This document shows, piece by piece, positions 42,313 through 49,227 of a DNA stretch of 64,000 nt. Each line of letters starts with the position of its first letter. Positions within the stretch are counted from its first letter, which is position 1. The notes below the pieces were generated by a model. That model did not search any database. It saw nothing but the letters and a program-made list of their open reading frames with translations, and was not told where the DNA came from. A program made the translations under genes and the position numbers. Source of the stretch: JALSRD01 sp964476595 (GTDB lineage: Bacteria > Desulfobacterota > Desulfobacteria > Desulfobacterales > JALSRD01); assembly GCA_964476595.1 (NCBI GenBank), contig CAYZCL010000064.1, positions 1-64,000 on the forward strand, written 5' to 3'.

Positions 42313-43158
42313 GTGGAAAACACGATGACAACTTCGCCATCCCCGATTTCAGCGACCATCCTGGGTTCCGGCACCTGCGTGCCTTCGCTCGAGCGCAGTT
42401 CCTGCGCGGTTCTCATCCGGGCGGGCGGCAGCCGCCTGCTGTTCGACTGCGGCTCCGGCACCATGCACCGCCTGCTCAAGGCCGGCGTGACCATCTTCGA
42501 CCTGGACTACATCTTCCTGAGCCACTTCCACCCGGACCACAGCGCCGAGCTGGTGCCCCTGATCTTCGCCACCAAGTACCCGGACAGCCACCGCCGCAGG
42601 AAGCCGCTGACCATCGTGAGCGGCCGGGGCCTGCAGCGGCTCTACGACGGCCTGCACGCCGTCTACGGCCCGTGGCTGGAATTACCCGAGGGTATGCTGC
42701 GCTTCGTGGAGCTCAGCACGACGCGGGAGGACCGGCGCAGCTTCGACGACTTCACGGTGCGTTCCCTGCCCATGGTCCACAACCCCGAGAGCATCGCCTA
42801 CCGCGTCGCGGGCGGCGACGGCCGCTCGGTGGTCTACTCGGGCGACACCGACGACAACGACAACCTGGTGGCGCTGGCCGAAAAAACGGACATCCTGATC
42901 TGCGAGTGTGCCCTGCCGGACGATCTGAAGGTCAGGGGCCACCTGACACCGTCCCTGGCCGGCCGCATCGCCGAGCGCGCCCGCGTGCGCCTGCTGGTGC
43001 TGACCCACTTCTACCCCGAGTGCGACCAGGTGGACATCCGCAGCCAGTGCCGCCGCACCTACAAGGGCCCCCTGGTGCTGGCCAGGGACCTGCTGACGGT
43101 AACACCGGGCAGCGACGACACCCCGGACGCAACTGCCGGGAGCGAATCCGCCCTATGA
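42313..43158 (+). CDS. Metallo-beta-lactamase-fold hydrolase (RNase Z-like)
   Basis: A 281-residue metallo-hydrolase. The metal motif is FLSHFHPDHSAELVPL near residue 75 (HxHxDH). A VYSGDTDDNDNL near residue 180 supplies the bridging Asp, and a further His occurs at LLVLTHFYPECDQ. Layout is close to the RNase Z/ElaC and phosphodiesterase group, but the RNase Z exosite arm is not obvious. In-frame start choices are GTG at 42313 or ATG at 42325. Its stop overlaps the next start (ATGA). Confidence 0.87.
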   Translation: MENTMTTSPSPISATILGSGTCVPSLERSSCAVLIRAGGSRLLFDCGSGTMHRLLKAGVTIFDLDYIFLSHFHPDHSAELVPLIFATKYPDSHRRRKPLTIVSGRGLQRLYDGLHAVYGPWLELPEGMLRFVELSTTREDRRSFDDFTVRSLPMVHNPESIAYRVAGGDGRSVVYSGDTDDNDNLVALAEKTDILICECALPDDLKVRGHLTPSLAGRIAERARVRLLVLTHFYPECDQVDIRSQCRRTYKGPLVLARDLLTVTPGSDDTPDATAGSESAL

Positions 43159-43811
43159 GATATTACCCGGCCTTTCTCGATGTCAGCGGCAGGCACTGCC
43201 TGGTGGTGGGCGGCGGCGCGGTGGGCACCCGCAAGGTGCGCACCCTGCTGGAATGCGGCGCGCGGGTGACGGTCATCAGCACGGCCTTCAGCCCGGAGCT
43301 CGAGGAACTGTCCGCCGCCGGACGGGTGGCACTCAAAAGCGAACCTTACCGGGCCGGAGACCTGGAGGGCATGTTCCTGGTCATCGGGGCCACCGACGAC
43401 GAGGAGCTGAACCGGCGCGTGAGCGAGGATGCCGCCCGACGTAACATGCTGTGCAACATCGCCGACCGGCCGGAGGCCTGCAGTTTCATCCTGCCGGCCA
43501 TCGTCACGCGCGGCGACCTGGTGATCGCCATCTCCACCTCGGGCAAAAGCCCGGCCTTCGCCAAGCACCTGCGACGGCGCCTGCAAGGGGAATTCGGACC
43601 GGAGTACGCCCGCTTCCTGGAGATCATGGGGGCCGTGCGGCGGCGCCTGCTGGCCGCGGAGCACGCCCCCGAGGCCCACAGGCCCCTCTTCGAGGCGCTC
43701 ATCGAAGGCGGGCTGGTGGAGCTGATCCGCGAGGGGGACGAGGAAAAGATCGACGCCCTGCTGGAAGAGATCCTGGGGCCTGGGTTTCGCCTGGACGCCC
43801 TGCAACCATAA
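43155..43811 (+). CDS. Precorrin-2 dehydrogenase/sirohydrochlorin ferrochelatase (CysG N-terminal type)
   Basis: A 218-residue enzyme that makes sirohydrochlorin/siroheme from precorrin-2 using NAD. Rossmann motif CLVVGGGAVGTRKVRTLL at the N-terminus, then CNIADRPEACSFILPAIV and the catalytic helix region STSGKSPAFAKHLRRRLQ, matching the CysG/Met8 N-terminal domain. The methyltransferase half of CysG is missing, as in stand-alone SirC/HemA-linked versions. Next to hemA and a CcsA-like gene, which is a common tetrapyrrole cluster in Desulfobacterota and Firmicutes. Confidence 0.92.
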   Translation: MRYYPAFLDVSGRHCLVVGGGAVGTRKVRTLLECGARVTVISTAFSPELEELSAAGRVALKSEPYRAGDLEGMFLVIGATDDEELNRRVSEDAARRNMLCNIADRPEACSFILPAIVTRGDLVIAISTSGKSPAFAKHLRRRLQGEFGPEYARFLEIMGAVRRRLLAAEHAPEAHRPLFEALIEGGLVELIREGDEEKIDALLEEILGPGFRLDALQP

Positions 43812-43824
43812 GGGAAGAGCGACC

Positions 43825-44646
43825 ATGCACTACCTGCTGATCACCGTCACCATCTGCTACCTGCTCAGTTCGGCCGGCTATTTCGCCTACCTGTTCGCCC
43901 AGCACCGCACGCTCTACCGGGTGGCCCTGGGGTGCATCGCGGCCGGGGCCCTGCTGCACACGGTGATGATCGTGGCGGCTTTCGCCGGCAGCGGCTACTT
44001 CCCGGCGCGCAACCTTCCGCAGACCCTGTCCCTGGCGGCCTGGGCCGTGGCGTGCAGCTTCGTGGCGCTGCAGCTGCGCCTGCGGCTCAAGGTGCTGGGG
44101 ATCTTCGCCGCGCCCCTGGCGGCCGTGGCCATGCTGGCGGCCTCGCACCTGCCGGGGGCGGCGGTGGCCAGCGAACCGGTGCTCAAGGGATTCTGGCTGA
44201 CCTTCCACGTGATCGCCATCTTCCTGGGCGAAGCCGCCCTGGCGCTGGCGGCCGGCGCCGGCGTGCTCTACCTGTTGCAGGAACACGCCATCAAGGCCAA
44301 AAAAATGGGATTTTTCTTCAAGCGCCTGCCGTCGCTGGAGCTGCTGGACGCCACCGGTTACAGCTGTATCGTGGCCGGCTTCACCCTGCTGACCGTGGGC
44401 CTGGTGGTGGGTCTGGTGTACGCCAAGATGGTGTGGGGCCGTTTCTGGAGTTGGGACCCCAAGGAAGTCTGGACCGGCATCACCTGGCTGCTGTACGCCG
44501 CCTTGCTGCACGAGCGGCTCATGGTGGGTTGGCGCGGACGGCGGGCCGCCATCATGGCCATCGTGGGCTTCGGAGCCCTGATGTTCACCTTCCTGGGTGT
44601 CAATTTCTTTCTCAGCGGCCACCACGGAGACTTTACAAAGTGGTAG
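43825..44646 (+). CDS. Cytochrome c assembly protein, CcsA/HemX-like
   Basis: A 273-residue integral membrane protein with about eight hydrophobic helices. The WGRFWSWDPKEVWTG motif near residue 210 is the tryptophan-rich heme-handling loop of the CcsA/CcmC superfamily; conserved histidines on either side (TFHVIAIFLGE; LLHERLMV) probably co-ordinate heme. Genes of this type sit next to hemA in many bacteria (as hemX) or act in cytochrome c maturation. The two roles cannot be separated by sequence. Starts 13 bases after the siroheme gene. Confidence 0.87.
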   Translation: MHYLLITVTICYLLSSAGYFAYLFAQHRTLYRVALGCIAAGALLHTVMIVAAFAGSGYFPARNLPQTLSLAAWAVACSFVALQLRLRLKVLGIFAAPLAAVAMLAASHLPGAAVASEPVLKGFWLTFHVIAIFLGEAALALAAGAGVLYLLQEHAIKAKKMGFFFKRLPSLELLDATGYSCIVAGFTLLTVGLVVGLVYAKMVWGRFWSWDPKEVWTGITWLLYAALLHERLMVGWRGRRAAIMAIVGFGALMFTFLGVNFFLSGHHGDFTKW

Positions 44647-44651
44647 TTTTA

Positions 44652-44699
44652 CAGGTATCAGGATGTGGAAGAGCGCCCTGCGCTGATACCGGATACCTG
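44652..44699 (+). promoter_or_regulatory. hemA leader with two alternative stem pairings
   Basis: In the 69-base gap before hemA, one left arm can pair with two overlapping right arms: CAGGTATC (44652-44659) with GATACCTG (44692-44699), or GGTATCAG (44654-44661) with CTGATACC (44683-44690). Mutually exclusive stems of this kind suggest an attenuator or a small palindromic repeat. No terminator T-run was found. Confidence 0.35.
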
Positions 44700-44715
44700 A
44701 AAGCTATATAAAAAA

Positions 44716-45996
44716 ATGCCCGATATCGTCCTGCTCGGATTGAACCACAAAACCGCACCGGTGGAACTGCGCGAGTGCCTGGCCTTCTCCAGCGACGAGA
44801 CCGTCGCCGCCTCGGACATCCTGCGCAAGGAGCCCGCCATCCGCGAACTGATGCTCTACTCGACGTGTAACCGCATCGAGTTCCTGATGGTCACCGAGCA
44901 TCGCGAGGAGGTGGTGGGGGCGGCCAAGCGGTTCATCGCCGACTTTCACGGCATCCCGGTGCAGCAGTTCGACCGCGCGCTCTACATCAACACCGGCGAC
45001 GAGGCGGTGCGCCACGTCTTCCGGGTGGCCTCCAGCCTGGACTCCATGATGGTGGGTGAGCCCCAGATCCTGGGCCAGATCAAGGAAGCCTACTTCACCG
45101 CCACGCGCCAGAAGACCTCCGGCGTGATCCTCAACCGCCTGCTGCACCGCGCCTTTTTCGTAGCCAAGCGGGTGCGCACTGAAACCGGCATCGGGGACCA
45201 CGCAGTCTCCATCAGTTACGCCGCCATCGAACTGGGCCGCAAGATCTTCGGTTCCCTGGAGGGCAAGAAGGCGCTGCTCATCGGGGCCGGCGAGATGGCC
45301 GAACTGGCCGTGGAGCACCTGCTGCGCCAGAAGGCCGGAGAGATCCTGGTAGCCAACCGCACCTTCGAAAACGCCGTGGCCCTGGCCGATCGCTTCGGCG
45401 GGAAGGCCATCGCTTTCGAGGAGATCACGGACTCCCTGGAACGGGTGGACATCATCATCAGCTCCACCGGCTCTCCCAAGCCCATCATCACCCGCGACCA
45501 GGTCAAGGGCCGCATCCGGCGGCGCCGCAACCGCCCCCTCTTCTTCATCGACATCGCCGTACCGCGCGACATCGACCCGCGCATCAACCGTCTCACCAAC
45601 ACCTACGTCTACGACATCGACGATCTCAAGGGGGTCATCGAGGAGAACATCGAGGAACGCAACCGCGAGGCCGTCAAGGCCGAGCGCATCGTGGACGAGG
45701 CGGTGGTGCACTTCCGCCGCTGGCTCGACAGCCTGGACGTCACGCCCACCATCGTGGCCCTGCGCAAAAAGGTGCAGCGCATCGCCGCCGCGGAAATCGA
45801 GAAAACCCTCAAGGGCCTGGGCCACCTGGACGAAAAGGACCGCCGGGCCATCGTGCGCATGCAGGAGGTCACGGTCAACAAGATCCTGCACGACCCCACC
45901 ATTTTCCTCAAGCGCAACGGCTGCCACGGCGACAACGCCGTTTACCTGGACGTCGTGCGCAAGCTCTTCCGCCTGGACGAGTCCTCCGAAAACTGA
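44716..45996 (+). CDS. hemA: Glutamyl-tRNA reductase (HemA)
   Basis: First committed enzyme of C5 tetrapyrrole synthesis: reduces Glu-tRNA(Glu) to glutamate-1-semialdehyde with NADPH. The N-terminus has LGLNHKTAPVELRE and the catalytic cysteine in MLYSTCNRIEF near residue 50. The core has VASSLDSMMVGEPQILGQIK and the NADPH loop ALLIGAGEMAELAVEHL near residue 195. The C-terminal dimerisation helices include EIEKTLKGLGHLDEKD. At 426 residues it is full length. Next to siroheme and CcsA-like genes, so a tetrapyrrole cluster. Confidence 0.96.
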   Translation: MPDIVLLGLNHKTAPVELRECLAFSSDETVAASDILRKEPAIRELMLYSTCNRIEFLMVTEHREEVVGAAKRFIADFHGIPVQQFDRALYINTGDEAVRHVFRVASSLDSMMVGEPQILGQIKEAYFTATRQKTSGVILNRLLHRAFFVAKRVRTETGIGDHAVSISYAAIELGRKIFGSLEGKKALLIGAGEMAELAVEHLLRQKAGEILVANRTFENAVALADRFGGKAIAFEEITDSLERVDIIISSTGSPKPIITRDQVKGRIRRRRNRPLFFIDIAVPRDIDPRINRLTNTYVYDIDDLKGVIEENIEERNREAVKAERIVDEAVVHFRRWLDSLDVTPTIVALRKKVQRIAAAEIEKTLKGLGHLDEKDRRAIVRMQEVTVNKILHDPTIFLKRNGCHGDNAVYLDVVRKLFRLDESSEN

Positions 45997-46094
45997 GCCC
46001 AATTTCCCCCTTTACTCAATATCGGCTCTATGTTATATAAGCCCTTTTACGTAGAGGAATTGTATTCCAATCATGATTATGAGTGGGAATTGCC

Positions 46095-46457
46095 ATGAAA
46101 CAGAAAGATCTTGACTACTTCAAGGAACTGCTGACACAGCGCCTGGACGATCTGCTGGCACAGGCCGACAATACCGTCTCCGGCATGACGGCCCCCAAGG
46201 AGAATTTCCCGGATCCCACGGACCGGGCTTCCCTGGAGGCGGACCGCAATTTCATGCTGAGAATCCGCGACCGCGAACACAAGCTGATCAAGAAAATCAA
46301 GAAGGCACTGGACCGCATCGAAAACGGGACCTTCGGCATCTGTGAAACCTGCGGTGAGGAGATTTCCCTCAAGCGGCTCAAGGCCCGGCCGGTCACCACG
46401 CAGTGTATCGAGTGCAAAACCAAGGAAGAGGCGCAGGAACGAGCCCTTGGGTTATGA
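46095..46457 (+). CDS. dksA: RNA polymerase-binding transcription factor DksA
   Basis: A 120-residue DksA/TraR-type regulator that binds the RNA polymerase secondary channel and works with ppGpp. The N-terminal half is a coiled coil (LDYFKELLTQRLDDLL ... HKLIKKIKKALDRIE) with DPTDRASLEADR at its tip, carrying the acidic pair of the family. The C-terminal zinc finger is CETCGEEIS...CIECK. The ATG at 46095 is used; a GTG at 46083 in frame is less likely. The next gene starts inside the 3' end. Confidence 0.93.
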   Translation: MKQKDLDYFKELLTQRLDDLLAQADNTVSGMTAPKENFPDPTDRASLEADRNFMLRIRDREHKLIKKIKKALDRIENGTFGICETCGEEISLKRLKARPVTTQCIECKTKEEAQERALGL

Positions 46458-47337
46458 ACGGCCACGCGGCATCGACCTCCACATTCATTCCTCCGCGTCC
46501 GACGGCACCCTTGCGCCCGCACAAATCCTGACCCGCGCCGGCCGCCAGGGCCTGGGCGCCGTTTCCATCACCGACCACGACACGGTGGCCGGCTGCCGAC
46601 AGGCACTGGCCGCACCTCTGCCCCCCGGGCTGCATTTTCTGACCGGCATTGAAATCAGCAGCCAGCCACCCGGGGAATTTAATCTGCCCGGAAGCCTGCA
46701 CATTCTGGGCTACGGCATCGACATCGCCGACGACGACCTGCTGCGGGCTGTGGAAAAGCTCCAGGAAGCCCGCCGCAAGCGGCTTCCCGAGATGACGGCC
46801 CGGCTGCGGGGGCTGGGGATCGACATCAGTGACGCGGAAATCCGGCGGGCGGTGGGCAGCAGTCAGCCCGGAAGGCCCCACCTGGCCAGCGCCCTGGTGC
46901 AAAAGGGCGTGGCGGCGTCCATCGACGAGGCATTCGACCGCTACCTGGGAAACGGCCGCCCGGCCTACGTGCCCAAGTACCGCCTTCCCTGGCGGCAGGC
47001 CATCGACGTCATCCGCGGGGCCGGCGGTATCGCCGTGCTGGCCCATCCGGGCCTCATTGCGCTGCCCGACGGCAAAGAGCTGGAGGCGCTTGTGCGGCAT
47101 CTGGCCGACGCCGGCCTGGGCGGCATCGAGTGCTACTACCCGCGGCACTCGGATCGCGAGACCCGGCGCTGCATCGACCTGGCGGCCGGGCTGGACCTGG
47201 CGGTCACCGGGGGGACGGACTACCACGGTGCCATCTCCCCCGACCTGCAGTTGGGCAGCGGACCGGGCGGCTTTTACGTGCCCTGGGAACTGTACCCGGC
47301 GCTGACAGCGCGCCTTTCGGCGGGGAGTGCGTCATGA
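46447..47337 (+). CDS. PHP-domain phosphoesterase (RNase AM/YciV-like)
   Basis: A 296-residue PHP-family metal-dependent phosphoesterase. Motifs in order: DLHIHSSASDGTLAP (metal His pair), VSITDHDTVAG, LTGIEISS, AVLAHPGLIALP, and GGTDYHGAISPD near the C-terminus. Close to RNase AM/TrpH-like nucleases that trim short RNAs or 3',5'-bisphosphonucleotides. I chose TTG at 46447, inside the dksA 3' end, with an AGGA about 10 bases upstream; no ATG is available before the catalytic HxH. Its stop overlaps the rnc start by 4 bases. Confidence 0.85.
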   Translation: MGYERPRGIDLHIHSSASDGTLAPAQILTRAGRQGLGAVSITDHDTVAGCRQALAAPLPPGLHFLTGIEISSQPPGEFNLPGSLHILGYGIDIADDDLLRAVEKLQEARRKRLPEMTARLRGLGIDISDAEIRRAVGSSQPGRPHLASALVQKGVAASIDEAFDRYLGNGRPAYVPKYRLPWRQAIDVIRGAGGIAVLAHPGLIALPDGKELEALVRHLADAGLGGIECYYPRHSDRETRRCIDLAAGLDLAVTGGTDYHGAISPDLQLGSGPGGFYVPWELYPALTARLSAGSAS

Positions 47338-48044
47338 TCCGCGAAGCCAAACACACCCTGGCGGAACTGGAAAACCGCTTGGGTTACACTTTCAACAACC
47401 GCGAGCTGCTTCACGAGGCCCTGCGCCACCGCTCCTGGGTCAACGAGCAGAACGCCCGGTTGCGCGACAACGAGCGCCTGGAATTCCTGGGCGACGCGGT
47501 GGTCAACCTGGTGGTGGGGCACCTGCTGATGCGCGCCTGCGCCGACCTCAAGGAGGGTGACCTGTCGCGCATGCGCGCCGCGCTGGTCAACGAAACCCAC
47601 CTGGCCGAAGTGGCCCGGCGCCTGGAGCTGGGTGACTTCGTCTACCTGGGTCGTGGAGAGTCCCGGACCGGCGGCCGCGAAAAGAACTCCATCCTGGCCG
47701 ACACCTTCGAAGCCGTGACCGCGGCGCTGTACCTGGATGCCGGGTTCGACGCCACCTTCACGATCCTGGAAGCCTACTTCCGGGATGCCCTGGAAAAGCT
47801 TGAGGAACTGCGCCGGCACGACGACTACAAGAGCCGGCTGCAGGAACTCGTCCAGGAACAGCGCAAAGAGATCCCCCACTACCGCATCACGGGCCAGAGC
47901 GGCCCCGACCACGACAAGACCTTCACCGCCCGCCTCACGGTCGGCGACATCACCACCGAGGGCCGCGGCAAGAGCAAGAAGCAGGCCGAACAGGACGCCG
48001 CGCGGCGCGCCATCGACCTGCTGGAAAAACCGGAAACCCCGTGA
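47334..48044 (+). CDS. rnc: Ribonuclease III
   Basis: Double-stranded RNA endonuclease of rRNA and mRNA processing. The N-terminal RNase III domain carries the signature NERLEFLGDAVVNLVVGHLL near residue 40 and a second catalytic pair near residue 115 (DTFEAVTAALYLDAGF). The C-terminal dsRNA-binding domain reads DYKSRLQELVQEQRK, then KTFTARLTVGDITTEGRGKSKKQAEQDAA. At 236 residues it is full length. Its ATG overlaps the upstream stop (ATGA) and its TGA overlaps the radical SAM start (GTGA), so the three genes are coupled. Confidence 0.96.
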   Translation: MIREAKHTLAELENRLGYTFNNRELLHEALRHRSWVNEQNARLRDNERLEFLGDAVVNLVVGHLLMRACADLKEGDLSRMRAALVNETHLAEVARRLELGDFVYLGRGESRTGGREKNSILADTFEAVTAALYLDAGFDATFTILEAYFRDALEKLEELRRHDDYKSRLQELVQEQRKEIPHYRITGQSGPDHDKTFTARLTVGDITTEGRGKSKKQAEQDAARRAIDLLEKPETP

Positions 48045-49189
48045 GCAGCGCGCGCCCGCGCCCCCTGGTGGCCCCGGTTTTCCTTCCCCAGGCCGGCTGT
48101 CCCCACGCCTGCGCCTTCTGCAATCAGGCCGCCATCACGGGCCGCAGCGTGCGGCACCCCACGGCGCGCGACGTGCGCCGGGAAATCGAAAAATTCCTGG
48201 ATTTCGGCAGCCGCCGGGACGGGCCGGTGCAGATCGCCTTCTACGGCGGCAACTTCCTGGGCCAGGATGCCGACCGCATCGTGGCCCTGCTGCGGGTGGC
48301 CGCGGAATTCGTGGCCGCCGGACGCGCCGAGGGCATCCGCTTTTCCACCCGCCCGGACACCGTGGACCCGCAAAGCCTGGACCGCATCGCGCCCTTTCCC
48401 GTGACGGTCATCGAACTGGGCGTTCAATCCATGAACAACGAGGTGCTGCGCCTCAACCGCCGGGGCCACGACGCCGAAAGCGTGCAATGCGCGGCGACGG
48501 CGCTGCGCCGACGGGGCTATCGCCTGGGCCTGCAGATGATGGTGGGGTTGGCCGGCGAGGATCCCGAGGCCACCCTGGCGTCGGGACGCGCCCTGGCAGC
48601 CCTGGCGCCGGACTTCGTGCGCATCTATCCCACCTTGGTGCTGCGAGGGAGCATGCTGGCGCGCTGGTACCGGCAGGGAAGCTACCGGCCCCTGCCCCTG
48701 GAGGAGGCAGTGGGGATGGTAAAGGGGCTCTATCTCCTCTTTCACCGCCGCGGCATCCGCGTGGTGCGCATGGGATTGCAGTCCTCCCCGTCCCTGGACG
48801 CAGGCGGCGACCTGCTGGCCGGCCCATACCACCCGGCCTTCGGCCACCTGGTCCACAGCCGCATCTTCGGAGACGCCCTGCTCAGGGGCCTGGCTGCGGC
48901 GCAGCGTAACACCACCGGCGCAGTGGAAGTCCGGGTGCACCCGGCTTCAACAGCCAAGCTGCGGGGAATGCGCAACGACAATGTGCGGCGGGCGGAAAAG
49001 AGATACGGCCCGGACACCCTGAGGATCATGGCCGACGCGTCCGTCGATCGACGGGAGCTGGTGGTGGGCGGAAGCGTTTTGCATCCCTACGAGGATTCGG
49101 CTTCTGATGGGACGCTTGAAGGACGCTCGGGCTTCAGCGATCCGAAACATCGCCCGGCAACCGGGAACCCGCCTTCCGCCGACGCCTGA
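48041..49189 (+). CDS. Radical SAM protein, Elp3-like N-terminal type without acetyltransferase domain
   Basis: A 382-residue radical SAM protein. The cluster motif is AGCPHACAFCNQAAITG (CxxxCxxC) near residue 20, followed by FYGGNFLGQDAD and VIELGVQSMNNEVLRLNRRGHD, the glycine-rich SAM and GVQS motifs seen in Elp3. The second half (RIYPTLVLRGSMLARWYRQG) continues the Elp3-like fold, but no GNAT domain follows. Starts with GTG overlapping the rnc stop. In several anaerobes a similar gene lies beside rnc. Function unproven: a tRNA or translation role is plausible by association. Confidence 0.85.
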   Translation: MSSARPRPLVAPVFLPQAGCPHACAFCNQAAITGRSVRHPTARDVRREIEKFLDFGSRRDGPVQIAFYGGNFLGQDADRIVALLRVAAEFVAAGRAEGIRFSTRPDTVDPQSLDRIAPFPVTVIELGVQSMNNEVLRLNRRGHDAESVQCAATALRRRGYRLGLQMMVGLAGEDPEATLASGRALAALAPDFVRIYPTLVLRGSMLARWYRQGSYRPLPLEEAVGMVKGLYLLFHRRGIRVVRMGLQSSPSLDAGGDLLAGPYHPAFGHLVHSRIFGDALLRGLAAAQRNTTGAVEVRVHPASTAKLRGMRNDNVRRAEKRYGPDTLRIMADASVDRRELVVGGSVLHPYEDSASDGTLEGRSGFSDPKHRPATGNPPSADA

Positions 49190-49227
49190 ATCCCGGCGGC
49201 GGACCGACGACACACGGTACCTCTTGA

